Below are positions 48,296 to 61,245 of a DNA stretch of 64,000 bases, in pieces (position 1 is the stretch's first letter; each line of letters begins with the position of its first letter). The DNA comes from Ampullaceana balthica (Eukaryota; Mollusca; Gastropoda; Lymnaeidae). The notes beneath the pieces were generated by a model. The model saw only the letters and a program-made list of their open reading frames with translations. It was not told where the DNA came from and made no database searches. The position numbers were made by a program, and so were the translations under genes. The stretch lies in NCBI GenBank assembly GCA_944989445.1, contig CALYLW010001029.1:637286-701285 (forward strand), written 5' to 3'.

Positions 48296-50577
48296 TTAAA
48301 CAAGTTACAGTTAAACCACTCAGTACATCACATTACAGTTAAACCACTCAGTACATCACATTACAGTTAAACCACTCAGTACATCATATTACAGTTAAAC
48401 CACTCAGTACATCACATTACAGTTAAACCACTCAGTACATCACATTACAGTTAAACCACTCAGTACATCACATTACAGTTAAACCACTCAGTACATCATA
48501 TTACAGTTAAACCACTCAGTACATCACATTACAGTTAAACCACTCAGTACATCACATTACAGTTAAACCACTCAGTACATCACATTACAGTTAAACCACT
48601 CAGTACATCACATTACAGTTAAACCACTCAGTACATCACATTACAGTTAAACCACTCAGTACATCACATTACAGTTAAACCACTCAGTACATCACATTAC
48701 AGTTAAACCACTCAGTACATCACATTACAGTTAAACCACTCAGTACATCACATTACAGTTAAACCACTCAGTACATCACATTACAGTTAAACCACTCAGT
48801 ACATCATATTACAGTTAAACCACTCAGTACATCATATTACAGTTAAACCACTCAGTACATCATATTACAGTTAAACCACTCAGTACATCACATTACAGTT
48901 AAACCACTCAGTACATCACATTACAGTTAAACCACTCAGTACATCACATTACAGTTAAACCACTCAGTACATCACATTACAGTTAAACCACTCAGTACAT
49001 CATATTACAGTTAAACCACTCAGTACATCATATTACAGTTAAACCACTCAGTACATCACATTACAGTTAAACCACTCAGTACATCACATTACAGTTAAAC
49101 CACTCAGTACATCACATTACAGTTAAACCACTCAGTACATCACATTACAGTTAAACCACTCAGTACATCATATTACAGTTAAACCACTCAGTACATCATA
49201 TTACAGTTAAACCACTCAGTACATCATATTACAGTTAAACCACTCAGTACATCACATTACAGTTAAACCACTCAGTACATCACATTACAGTTAAACCACT
49301 CAGTACATCACATTACAGTTAAACCACTCAGTACATCACATTACAGTTAAACCACTCAGTACATCATATTACAGTTAAACCACTCAGTACATCACATTAC
49401 AGTTAAACCACTCAGTACATCACATTACAGTTAAACCACTCAGTACATCACATTACAGTTAAACCACTCAGTACATCATATTACAGTTAAACCACTCAGT
49501 ACATCACATTACAGTTAAACCACTCAGTACATCACATTACAGTTAAACCACTCAGTACATCACATTACAGTTAAACCACTCAGTACATCACATTACAGTT
49601 AAACCACTCAGTACATCACATTACAGTTAAACCACTCAGTACATCACATTACAGTTAAACCACTCAGTACATCATATTACAGTTAAACCACTCAGTACAT
49701 CACATTACAGTTAAACCACTCAGTACATCACATTACAGTTAAACCACTCAGTACATCACATTACAGTTAAACCACTCAGTACATCACATTACAGTTAAAC
49801 CACTCAGTACATCACATTACAGTTAAACCACTCAGTACATCATATTACAGTTAAACCACTCAGTACATCACATTACAGTTAAACCACTCAGTACATCACA
49901 TTACAGTTAAACCACTCAGTACATCATATTACAGTTAAACCACTCAGTACATCACATTACAGTTAAACCACTCAGTACATCACATTACAGTTAAACCACT
50001 CAGTACATCACATTACAGTTAAACCACTCAGTACATCATATTACAGTTAAACCACTCAGTACATCACATTACAGTTAAACCACTCAGTACATCACATTAC
50101 AGTTAAACCACTCAGTACATCACATTACAGTTAAACCACTCAGTACATCACATTACAGTTAAACCACTCAGTACATCACATTACAGTTAAACCACTCAGT
50201 ACATCACATTACAGTTAAACCACTCAGTACATCATATTACAGTTAAACCACTCAGTACATCACATTACAGTTAAACCACTCAGTACATCACATTACAGTT
50301 AAACCACTCAGTACATCACATTACAGTTAAACCACTCAGTACATCACATTACAGTTAAACCACTCAGTACATCACATTACAGTTAAACCACTCAGTACAT
50401 CATATTACAGTTAAACCACTCAGTACATCACATTACAGTTAAACCACTCAGTACATCACATTACAGTTAAACCACTCAGTACATCACATTACAGTTAAAC
50501 CACTCAGTACATCACATTACAGTTAAACCACTCAGTACATCACATTACAGTTAAACCACTCAGTACATCACATTACT
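48296..50577. repeat. 28-bp minisatellite, about 81 copies
   Basis: The unit is 'ttacagttaaaccactcagt' plus 'acatcaca'. Units differ almost only at one site (catcaca versus catcata). The order of the two forms shows recurring patterns, for example blocks of three 'cata' units at 48790-48870 and 49170-49230. Confidence 0.96.
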
Positions 50578-50624
50578 TTTTTACAACTTTTATATTAATG
50601 TATAAACAACACTAACAAAATTTC

Positions 50625-51190
50625 CAACTCTAAACAAATATGCAAGACTAGACATAAACAATGGATAAGCGTAGGACGCAATGATCTTCTGTATGAAAGG
50701 AGCGTCTGTAAGAGATACGATAAAAGACATCAAACACAGTTTAAAAGTTAGGTAATATTCAAATTTAAAAAAAAACAACAACTCTATTTGATTTATTACT
50801 GAAAAATATTCCAAACTGACAAAAATAAAACCGTTAGTTAAATCATTAAACTTTGAAACACAAGAGGATAAAAGAGCAAGGTAGTCATAATACATAATAG
50901 GCAACTAAATTTTACTTGGAACTACAACACAAAGATAACTAAATACAACCCACAGATAGACATAGGATGGAAACACCTTTCTTATTCCGTATGCAAGAAA
51001 AAACATGCAAATTTTCGTTCCTCCCTTCCGGAATTCGGTCGCGGTATGAGTTGCCTGAGGGATCCAGGATAACAAACACCTTATAAACATTCAGAACTCT
51101 ATTACATATTCAAGATTAAACATAAACCAATGATAAGCGTAGGACGCGGTAATCTTCTGAATAGATGGAGTGTCTGTAACAGATACGATT
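50625..51190 (+). pseudogene. Decayed CR1-like LINE fragments, two 3' ends
   Basis: A 3' UTR-like stretch ('ataagcgtaggacgcaatga', 'ggagcgtctgtaa') lies at about 50625-50725. A second longer fragment (50785-51190) carries coding debris parallel to the copies at 14383 and 15389, then the same 3' UTR with 'taagcgtaggacgcggtaat'. Both are full of stops. Confidence 0.75.
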
Positions 51191-52977
51191 ATTGAAGTGA
51201 CCAAGTAAAAAAAGTTACAGCCCAACTAAACTAAACAACTAATAACTAATGGTATGACATTTTTTAATAAAAAAAAATGTAATCGCTGATTTCGTTTAAA
51301 GTGTTTTTTCTCTCCTTAAAGGGAATAAGACACCTTATGAAGGAAATAAACTAGAATATCAATACACTTACATTTTTATTTGTTTATTTGGTTCCATATA
51401 GCTTGTAAGTGAACAAAAATTGTGAAACAAATATTTTGTCATAAACAAAATGAGTGAAAAAAAAAGAAAAAGAAAAAAAGGACAAAAAAGGTCAAAATTA
51501 AAAAATAAGTTATTAAAAAAACAATTAACAGAATGGTTTGAATTTGTTTTAGCTAGATATACATTTATTGTTAGTTGTAAGTATTAGAATTAAGAAATAT
51601 AGATTAGATTTTATAATATAATTTTTTCAGTGAACATAGATGAAAAAATATGAAAAATGTAGGTTATCAAAACCTTCTTGAAATGAAAAAGATAAGCAAA
51701 AATGCATACTCAGAAATGTTGCAATATGCATATACAACAAACCCTAAAAATTTGAAACAAATTGATGAAGTAGTTTTTAAGATAAATTAATTTGCGTGCA
51801 AACAGAATTATGAAAACGTGATTTTGAGAACATCGACTTTTAAAGTTAATATAACGAAAAAACACACACTTGCGTGCAACATAAAAGAGTGAAACTTGTG
51901 TATAATATATCTTAGCTCTTAAACTTGCTAGAAACGTTTTAGAAATACAATTTATCATTTCAAAAAATTGTAATTGAAGCAAAATGTTCACATGGTATCT
52001 CCATATTGTTTATTTGCTTCATCTACTAAGCACCAATTATGAGTGGGGTTGGAGATTGTGACAGTAGAAGGCTATGAATGTGTGCCCGATGATGGGCTGT
52101 GATAAGGAGACAGGCATTTGCTTTGAATTGGTGCTGGTGATGTCCATCTTAATAAAATAAATTCCAAATTTGATTTTACAGTAGAATTTAATTAAGAAAC
52201 ATAATAAGTTCGAAGCTAGAAAATGTCTGACAACTTATAACTTTGACCTTGAACTAGGAAATAAGCCATTGTGAGATAGATGTTGGCTAGCGCCGAGAGG
52301 TCACGTAAAAGTTACTTGCGTCACGAACTAAAAGTTAACTACTGGATATTTTTCGGTCTTTTACGTAGTATTCTTTTTTTTCATTCATAAATATTTTTTT
52401 TTCTTTCCCGTAGTAAAGAGGAAGTCTATATTGGATTCTATCGATACTCCATTAAAATCCTTTCAAATGATACCAACCACTATAAGGAAACGAAAAGTTT
52501 GATAGAAGTTGCAATGACTTGAAAAATGACAATATAAACAGTAAAAACAATTGAAAGTTATTAAAAACGCAAACAAAATATTTGTATATAACTTTAAAAA
52601 CATAAAATAACAATTTTTTTGATGGAACCATTTTCTACGATGGTTCAGGTAGTCCATTTTGACAAAAAACCCTAAAACATAATTTTTCAGTTAATTGGTC
52701 AAAATACTGTCTTATCCCCCCCCCCTTGTTAAAAAAATAAATATATTTTTTACAATATTATTTAAATTAAAAATGATTTCTTTACCTGTTTTTTAGATTT
52801 TAAAATGTTTATCATGGATTTTTAAAAAAAAATAGATAAACGGAAAAAAAGAAGGTGTACATTGACTATTTTATTTTTAGTTCTTAGGTTCCAAAGTAGT
52901 TATTTCCTTTAATGAGTGCTTAACGGTGTCATCCTGACAAATTGATCTAAGTTTTTATCTAAGTTACCATCTCGTTA
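51191..52977. other. Long AT-rich region, no gene seen
   Basis: No coding exon, TIR element or clear tandem repeat was recognised in this 1.8-kb stretch. Reading frames here are short and AT-driven. Confidence 0.5.
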
Positions 52978-52985
52978 GTGTAGCC

Positions 52986-54976
52986 CAGGGGTGTCCAAAC
53001 TTTTTGCATAGCGGGCCATATTCCTTGAAATAAAGACCCTCGCGGGCCGGATTAAAATTATATAAAAATGACGTAAGTTGAGAAGTTTTTATAGCAAAAT
53101 TTTAATGTGAAGGGTGAAACTGAGATCTTGAATGCAGTAAATAGTTGAGGTCAGGCTCAATGCCACTGATTTTGATACGTATGATATCACGTAGGTGCGA
53201 GTCACTTATTCTCATCCTCACACGGTTCTTGTTAAAATTCATAACTGAAAATGTCTGCTCAGACAAGAATGTCGAGCCAAACAAGCTGAGCATTTTCTTA
53301 GCAAATGTTCGAATCTCTTTGAATCTCTCTTTATCCAGCTGTCGGTAAAAGTTGTTGAGAGAAAGCTGTTGTTGTCTGCTGCGAATTTCATTATCAATTT
53401 GCAACTCAATGACTTCCAGCTGCAGATTGCCTGGAGCATTATCGGGGTCAACAGAGAAAGGTGAAGAAAATAACATGATGTCATTTTCAATAGTTGCAAA
53501 GTCCTGAAAGCGTCTTTGAAATTCCATCAGCCAGGGATATGATATCTGCAACATACCTCTGCATTTGCTCATTAAAGCTTATTTCTGGGAAACTTGTCAT
53601 GATTTCCTATAGTGAGGGGAAATGTATCGTATTAGGCTACATTTGAGACAGTTGCCTTTGAAAAAGTTGCAGCTTGTTCCCAAAGGCCTTGATATGTGAA
53701 TATAATTGGCTTACCCCTGTATTTTGACCTTGAAGATTTGTGTTCAGTACGTTTAGATGTCTTGTCATATCACCTAAAATTGCAATATCTGCCAGCCCAG
53801 CAGTATCAGATAATTCTGGCATTGGTTGTCCCTTATCTTTTATGAATTGCCCAATTTATTTTTTAAATGCGTAGAAGTGCTGAAGTGCTGTTCCCCGACT
53901 GAGCCACCTTACATCATTGTGATACACAACATCTCCGTATTCTCCCTAGATGTCAAGAAGAAACTGCTGAAACTGGCGGTGAAACAGGGTTTTAGAGCGA
54001 ATAGAGTTTATAGCTTTTATTACTGGCTTAATGACATGATCAAATCTAAGAAGTTTGGCAATTAGAACTTGTTGGTGAATGATACAGTGAAGTTAAATAG
54101 CTTTGCCACCATCCTCACTGACTTTGTTACAGACAATTGTTGCAAGTCCACTATGCTCACCAATCATGGCAGGTGCACCATCAGTAATAATTCAAGATAT
54201 TTTTTTCAAGGTAGTTTAATGTCATTAACAGCAGAACAAACAGAAGTAAATAAATCTTTTCCCCTTGTTTGGTCTTTAAGACTCTGAAGGTCAAGTAATT
54301 CTTCACTCACACACATTTCATCATTAACTCCTCTAAAAAAAAAGATGCACAGTGTCAGATGCATCAGTGCATTCATCACAGGCTATCGAAAAAACAAACA
54401 AATTTTTCTGCTTTTGTCTCTATTTGTCTTTTAATATCAGATGAGATTTCTTCAATTCTGTGAGCCAAAGTGTTGCGTGACAGGCAAAAATTGGCAAGCT
54501 CCTGGTTTTTCTCGGGACAGATATTTTCAACAATTTTCATCAAGCATTCTTTTATAAACTTGCCATCAGTGAATGGCTTGCTGTGTTTCGCTATCAGTTT
54601 TGCTACCTCATAACTTGCCTTTGAGGAATTTTCATTGGCCTGATCGATTCTTGAAAATAAGCTTTGCTGTGAGGTTAAAAATAATAAAATGACGTCATCG
54701 ACTTTTACGGTAGGCTATCAAGGTTTTAGTACAATTAACTTCATCGGGTTTTAAAACAACCAATTTCAACGTTGTTTAAAAAATAATAATAATCACAGAT
54801 TTTCGCCATCATTTGAAATACTCGAAACAGTACAAAATTTCTAGCTTTCTAATAAATATACTATCTTTACAGAAATAATACGTCAGTTAATTAATTATTT
54901 CAGATGAGGCCGCGGGCCAGTTAAAATGGCTTCGCGGGCCGGTCTTGGCCAGCGGGCCGGACTTTGGACATCCCTG
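52986..54976 (-). mobile_element. Decayed hAT transposon, GTF2IRD2-like transposase
   Basis: The ends 'caggggtgtccaaac' and 'ctttggacatccctg' are inverted repeats, followed inward by 'gcgggcc' motifs on both sides. The flanks gtgtagcc (52978-52985) and ctgtagcc (54977-54984) match at 7 of 8 positions. A broken transposase lies on the minus strand. Confidence 0.85.
53102..54660 (-). pseudogene. Broken hAT transposase (GTF2IRD2/EPM2AIP1-like)
   Basis: The last piece (53102-53572) keeps 'PWLMEFQRRFQDFATIEND', 'LQLEVIELQIDNEI', 'FGSTFLSEQTFSVMNFNKNR' and 'LRDIIRI', the C-terminal dimerisation part of this transposase group. The next piece (53637-53822) keeps 'GDMTRHLNVLNTNLQGQN' and 'LYSHIKAFGNKL'. 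Upstream pieces continue in several frames to about 54660. At least four frame breaks separate them. Confidence 0.8.
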
Positions 54977-55009
54977 CTGTAGCCTAATTGAAAGTATTGA
55001 ACATCAAGT

Positions 55010-55225
55010 GACGATATACAACGAAATCATTTAGATCGGGGAATCTCAAAATATTAAGGTTAAAAAAAGATAAGTCCCTTTTTGAGAGTGTCATGGCCCA
55101 TGTAGCAAGGGGAGGAGCAGGGTTCTCCAGTTTCTTTAGCAACAGTTGCACAATGACCATAACTATTTCTATAGCCACATAATAATAGGGATTGTGTGGC
55201 TAGCACAATGGCCTTAACTATTAAG
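55010..55225. mobile_element. SINE-like dispersed repeat, second copy
   Basis: 'agataagtccctttt', 'tagcaaggggaggagcaggg' and 'ttgtgtggctagcacaatgg' align with the copy at 3365-3600. This copy lacks the 'gggtggactcaggg' end. Confidence 0.6.
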
Positions 55226-55889
55226 TTTAATTATTACATATTCAATTTACAAAAGGTAAAGTCATTTATGTGTAGACATTTTCTGTGTTGTCTTATACAC
55301 AGAGTCACGAGGCTTATTGTTTTTGTTTATACAAAAATTTATTACTATATTGGGGTAACATTTCATTAACTTTATAGAAAATAAGTTAGACACCATTGAT
55401 TTTAGAAATATAATGTATAGAATAGAAATTTCATAAAATTATAAGGATGTGAAGTTTACGACATAATATTTTTAGTTTCATTTTAATAAACGAAAATTAA
55501 ATAGAGCTCCTTTGGGATTGAGTGTGTTAAAAACAGCCAGCTTAGGTTTTTGATGAAGTTAATATTCTATTTTTATCACAACTATTCTAATTTAGACGAA
55601 ATTCCTTTTTCAAAGGTTTAAAACAAAAGTTAACGTTCACCCTGCTATATTAATGCTAAGTAGGCCAAGGGGGTGGAAGTAATAATAACGTCGTGTTTAC
55701 TTGAGATATCCTCGCAGTAGGTTTGAAGCTGCATTGGGGAATGTAAATAACAATACTTGTTTTCTAGAGATATGTTAATATTTTTATGTTACTTCTGACA
55801 TCGCATTGCTATTTTAGAATCTGACTGGATGTTCAAATAGATATTTACTTAAAACTTCAAGTTATAAAACTCATTGCTCAACACATTAA
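55226..55889. other. Spacer, no gene seen
   Basis: AT-rich sequence with nothing recognised. Confidence 0.45.
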
Positions 55890-56140
55890 CATTGTTACTA
55901 ACAGAGTTCAGACCCTTCACCTGATGGCGTACAGACTGTTGAAATGAATGACCCAGATGTTACAATGTCTATGAGGTTTATCAGACATTTCATCAATTTA
56001 TTTGTGTTTTTTTATCAGCTACCAACCAGTCGGCTAGAGAATAACCAAATACAACGTGAAAAGTTGACTGACCAACTGACCATGTGTGTATAAGTGTTGA
56101 TAGTATTCTGCTGTCTGTTAGGTCAGTATCTGCAAGTTTA
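55890..56140 (+). pseudogene. Relic of the protease first exon
   Basis: 'agtattctgctgtctgtta' followed by the donor 'ggtcagtatctgcaag' matches exon 1 and intron 1 start of the protease gene at 36217-36260. The putative ATG at 56082 is followed two codons later by TAA. Upstream 'cagatgttac' and neighbouring sequence also align loosely with 36100-36200. No other exons follow on this strand. Confidence 0.6.
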
Positions 56141-56317
56141 TTCAATAACATATTTTTCAAACTAAATATTTAAAAAAAAATAAATGATCTATACATTGTT
56201 AAATATAATGTTGTGATTGATTTAATATTTAAATTCATCTTTTTCTAATATTGATAACCTTGATGTTGGAGTTAAAGGATATAGTGAATTAACAAAAACA
56301 CTGAATTTCAGAATCAT

Positions 56318-56555
56318 ATCTTATCTGTTCCAGACACTACCGCTATACAGAACATCATTGTGTCCCACGCTTATCCATTATTCATGTCTGGTCTTGCATT
56401 TTTATTAGAGATTTGAATATTGATAGAGTTTTGGTTCTCCTGGTTTAATCTGAAAACCCGTTCGAGGTTTGAATCCCCAAAACCGTAAGAACGAGGATTG
56501 GTATTTGTTGGTTCTTGCATACGGAATAAGAGAATGGTTATTTAGAACAATCGTA
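56318..56555 (-). pseudogene. Decayed CR1-like LINE fragment
   Basis: 'atcttatctgttccagac', 'cccacgcttatcca' and 'ttgcatttttattagagatt' match the 3' end of the LINE at 15389-15500, and 'gttcttgcatacggaataag' matches its coding part. The copy is heavily mutated and contains a foreign stretch near 56450-56500. Confidence 0.7.
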
Positions 56556-57800
56556 TTGGTTAGATCATGATATTAAATATAACTTTATGATATATGAGAT
56601 TCATACCTAATAATCTATGTCATTTTAATGATATGCACGTTTTTAAATAATTTTATTCATGTGACAGTGTGGGTAATACATTGGTCTTCCGTCTTCAGGG
56701 GTAAGGTAAATATTGTGACTATCAAAACACACACAAAGGACGTAATACATTTCCACAAATGACTGAGGAGTCATAAAGAAAATTAACCAATATATATTCA
56801 GTACCGTTATGAACCTCATCACAAAAAAATAGAAACTGACTAGACATTATTGCACCTGGGGATTTGTGGTTGCCACTCACAAACATTGAGCCGAAAATAA
56901 ATACTCTCATAAAATCTCATCACGTCCATCCAATTCATTATTGTTTTAAATTTTACTTTTAAAAAGTCTATAATTTCAATAAATATTGCTTCATAAAGTT
57001 TATATTTGTAACTTTTATACTAATGAAATTTATGTAGCTTTTTCACTTGGGGGTCCTTGGGCAATGTTTGACTACAAAAACGGATCCCTGGGTCAAAAAA
57101 GTTTTGAAACCACTGCTCTAGGCAAACAAAATAAAGTACATCCATATGGAAAAGAAAGTATCATAAATCTAGATAGAGGTTTTATAAAAAATGAAGCTAT
57201 GCAGAAAATGAAGAAAAAAAAATTCCTAAAATTGTTTTTATTGTTATCACATTCCTTATCAAGATTATATAAATCTACTTTAGAAAACATTACCTCTGGT
57301 GATTTTAATTTGTTTAAAAAATGTTACCACCGTTAATATAATTTTTGTTAACAAACATTACACATTTTTACAGTTTTTTTATGTATGGTTGTCAACAATC
57401 AGTAGCGCCATCAGAACCTTCATTAATTTTGTTGTTGGTGTTTTTTAATTTTTTAAAAATTTTGGTTATTTTTTAACAAAGTGTACTGTTTTCTCATAAT
57501 TTTATAAACATGCATTCTTATAGTGCAAAAGTTCCTATATCACATTATTTAAATTAGCACACGAAGATGAACTTCTTTCAGTATCCAACCACTCTGGGAA
57601 CTTTGAGGACTGCGAATAGGAACGCTGGCCTTTTAGAGGTTTTGAGGAAATTTGTCGCTGATCTAACCACACAAGAAAAAGCGAGTGACACAATTTTGTA
57701 TGTCGTAAAATTTGCAAACAAAAAATATTTTTTATACACAATAAAATTAGGTTTCCATCTTTTATTAAAATAGATCTACACGTTAAAATACAATTTAAAA
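56556..57800. other. Region between LINE relic and protease 2, no gene seen
   Basis: At about 57045-57117 there is a solo hAT-like end in reverse ('gttttgaaaccactg' next to 'ggatccctgggtc'). Otherwise I see only AT-rich sequence. It may include the 3' UTR of the minus-strand protease paralogue. Confidence 0.4.
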
Positions 57801-57862
57801 AAAATTGAGACGGTCGTTGTGGTGTAAGTTATCCAGTGTTAGACTGAGTTAATCCAATCTAT

Positions 57863-60800
57863 TTACTCGGAGACACGTGTGTAGATACTTGGCTTGGTGC
57901 CTGTAGGAACATTGGAACATTAGTCAGTCAGAGCATTAATTTTAGTTATACAGTGGAACCTCGGTATACGTCTGCTTTGGTATAAGTCCAACTTGGTATA
58001 CGTCCTGTTTTGACGCGAAACATTTCACTTCGTATACAACATTTTGCTTGGAAAACGACCGGCGTACCGTGTTAGAAATTGTATGTGTAAAACGGACACA
58101 TAAAAAAAATAAAAAATAAAAGTGCATGCGTAACTTGGATGAATCACAACACTACACTACATATTCCACCTCTTATGTGTGTAAGTACTTTAGTTGCTAT
58201 AATACAATAAACGACTCTCGCAATAACTGGAAAACTTTAAGTAAATTCACTAAACATGAGTTCTAAAAAAGTTAATGATAGGAGCCAATGAATGAAACAA
58301 ATTGACCAGACAATGTCACATTTTCGAAAGATCCTGAAGAGAAGGCAAAAGCAAAGTTCTTTAGACAGATTTTAAGTAAAATTCAAACATGGTGAGCCTC
58401 AACCATGGTCAACTTGGGAAAAGAGCCTCAACCATGGTCAACTAGGGAATAGAGCCTCAACCACGGTCAACTTGGGAAAAGAGCCTCAACCATGGTCAAC
58501 TTGGGAAAAGAGCCTCAACCATGGTCAACTTGGGAAAAGAGCCAAAAAAAATAGAAAAACTACAGAATGTCACGTTCCTTAAGTTTTATTTGATGACGAC
58601 TTTCCTCCCAAATAATAACATCTCCTTCTCAACACCATGTTAGCAAACACTTGACTCGTCTCACCATGTTAAAGGAGGCTACATTTTTATTTATTGCATT
58701 TAAGTTCTTTTTATTTATGTCTTTTAGTATTAAGAAATGTTTTAATAATGTTTTACAACGTCAATAAATGTATAATAGGTTAATAATAATAGCATTTATT
58801 TCCTGGGAAAGCAGTAATCATTTTTCCTTTATTTCTTATGTTAAAAATACATTTGGTAAACATGTGGTTTGGTATACGTCATGTTTAGCATACGTCCTGT
58901 TTGGTATAAGTCCAGTTTGGTATAAGTCCTGTTTGGTATACGTCCTGTTTGGTATACGTCCTGTTTGGTACAAGTCCTGTTTGGTACAAGTCATGTTTGG
59001 TATAAGTCCTGTTTGGTATAAGTCCTGTTTGGTATAAGTCCTGTTTGGTATAAGTCCTGTTTGGTATAATTCCTGTTTGGTATAATTCCTGTTTGGTATA
59101 ATTCCTGTTTGGTATACGTCCTGTTTGGTATAAGTCCTGTTTGGTATACGTCCTGTTTGGTATAAGTCCTATTTGGTATAAGTCCTGTTTGGTATAAGTC
59201 ATGTTTGGTATATGTCCTGTTTGGTATAAGTCCTGTTTGGTATAAGTCCTGTTTGGTAGATGTCCTGTTTGGTATAAGTCCTGTTTGGTATATGTCCTGT
59301 TTGGTATACGTCCTGTTTGGTATAAGTCCTGTTTGGTATATGTCCTGTTTGGTATACGTCCTGTTTGGTATAAGTGCAACTGTCTGGAATGGCTCAAGGA
59401 AGTTTACCGAGGTTCCACTTTATTACTAAAATCATTTTTTCAGAATATTTTTATTGTGTTTCGATTTTAAAGAGTTCAATCTAAATTATTCTTATTTTGA
59501 AGTAATAACAAATCTCAGAAAAAGCCAAAGTAAATGAATATTTCAGTATAGGATTCTGATTTTGATATCATTTAAAAAGTTATTGTCTAAATAAGAATCA
59601 GCAGAACAAAAATACCGGAAAAACGCCTGCCTTGTGAACAAATCTAAACAAAAAGATATCATTACAGAAAGTGAACCTTATCTTCAGTGAAAAGAAGGGA
59701 GACATAAACACGGAATGGAAGAACTAGAGTGAGACCCGAGTTGTTAGAGGAAAGTGAAGAGGAATATTGATTCACGTGTGTATACATCGAATTAGTATGT
59801 GTACAAAAAATGTATTACTTATTTATACTTAAACTTATAAACTTTCTTGTAAACAAAATTGGTTCTTTAATTTTACATATAATACATTTCGTAAGTAGTG
59901 TTGTAGTTCATGTTTTTTTTCTTTTCTATACATCTAAAATTCAACTTTATCAATATAACTTAAATATATATAAATACATTGTATATATCACTTCACTATA
60001 TTTAGAATGAGTTGCTTAACCTTTGATAAAATTCGTCCATAAATAAAATAATTGTTCTGTTCGTGGCCTGTATTGCATTATGTCTTGTTTACATGTAGAT
60101 ACATATACATTCCATACCTGTGCAACCAACACCTCCAGCAGAAGTGACACCTGCTAAGTACCGATACTGTAAACCACACATTAGGGTGCCGCCACTGTCA
60201 CCCTGACAGGATCTTGCTCGGTAATCAGGATCTTTTCAAAAAGATCAAGATCTCATTTGTCAAAAATATGTTTAAAAAACTTATTTCTATAATTATAATG
60301 AACTCTCAAATTTTTAAAACTAGCTTCTTCCCCCTAAAACATTAAAGAATTTAAAAAAAAACGGTCACATTTAAACATGAAAATACTTCTACATTTTGAA
60401 ATGCAACTGATTTCAATTTTAGACAGGAAATTCCTTTCACATAGAAAAATTTATAATTTATTTTTAACATTAATTTATTTTAAAGTCATTGATGCTTTCA
60501 AATTAACTTTATTGATTTTTTAAAACGTTCATACACTAATATGGTCTTTACCGTTTATTTCATCAAATACACAAATCTCTTTATTGGTGATTCGTTTATC
60601 CCAATCAAACGTTGCACACTTGGCTGTGGATATGGCCCTAGTGAAAGCTTCTCGAAGATATGAAGAGCCTTGTGGAAATTCCTCGCTCATTCCCCATCCA
60701 GCTATCACACATTTTTCACCCTCAAAAGTGTTTCCCTTGGGAGCTATCGTAGTTACCTATAGAAGCGAAGTTAACATATATCTGACTATGGACATACATT

Positions 60801-61245
60801 ACTTCTTTTGTGTTTGCACTTTTAAAAAAAGTAGATTTGAAAAACAGATTAACCTAGTTAACTCAAAGAAATGTATGTGCTATCTGTAAAAATATAGATA
60901 TCATCAACATATTTATGTACTCAATGCACATGTACTTTTTAACAACAAATTATTTTTCTAATATTTAAGAAATGACCTAATAATTGTGAGTGATGTAAAC
61001 TATTATCTACAGAAGTAAACATGACCTACTTTAACATTTCCGTTGAGTACCACGGCTGTATTGAGATAGACAACACCAATGTCGTGTCTTTCTCCAGGTT
61101 GTTTGTATCTCGGGTGAATGATACTCTTGCTAACGCCCCGAGTCTGGCTGTACTTGTTGGAATCATCTTTCTCTAAGTCCACGGCTCCTATCTTGATGCG
61201 TGTTGTTGTAAACGTTTTGTAAAGACAATGTGCAGCGGTGACCAG
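57863..61245 (-). CDS. S1 serine protease paralogue, 5' end outside window, early stop
   Basis: Four exons on the minus strand: 61030-61245, 60552-60756, 60118-60231 and 57863-57900, with the same intron phases as the plus-strand gene. Catalytic His is in 'TAAHC', Asp in 'RHDIGVVYL' and Ser in the canonical 'CQGDSGG'. The exon with His is four codons longer than in the paralogue ('LEKDDSNKYSQ'). The last exon reads 'KPSIYTRVSE' then TAA (57863-57865), where the other gene has TAC for Tyr. The remaining codons and original stop are still recognisable behind it, so the C-terminal helix (8 residues) would be lost. Otherwise no stops. Signal peptide and IIGG-type exons should lie beyond 64000. 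It could be a recent pseudogene or a shortened enzyme. Confidence 0.85.
58395..58540. repeat. 29-bp tandem repeat, about 5 copies
   Basis: Units of 'gagcctcaaccatggtcaac' plus 'ttgggaaaa' follow the transposase scrap inside the pogo-like element. Confidence 0.88.
58865..59375. repeat. 16-bp minisatellite grown from the element's terminal motif
   Basis: About 31 units of 'tttggtataagtcctg' (variants tatacgtc, tatatgtc, tataattc) match the sub-terminal motif of the same element's left end near 57980-58010. Repetitive reading frames on both strands (YQTG.IPNRTYTKQ) come from the array and are not evidence of a protein. Confidence 0.92.
59421..60117. other. Rest of the last intron of protease 2
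   Basis: AT-rich intron sequence with nothing recognised after the pogo-like element. Confidence 0.45.

Larger units (their letters stand above)
57951..59420. mobile_element. Pogo/Tigger-like element in the last intron of protease 2
   Basis: The ends 'cagtggaacctcggtatac' and 'taccgaggttccactt' are inverted repeats with a changed last base, and both flanks are TA. The left end has several 'ttggtatacgtc' motifs. Between 58310 and 58395 a frame reads 'SKDPEEKAKAKFFRQILSKI', possibly a transposase scrap. The rest is two expanded arrays. Confidence 0.78.

Noticed and set aside
58885..59397. 170-residue repetitive frame (YQTG, NRTYTKQ repeats)
   Set aside because: It runs through a 16-bp minisatellite inside a pogo-like element. 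Similar repetitive frames exist on the other strand. No start context or other support.
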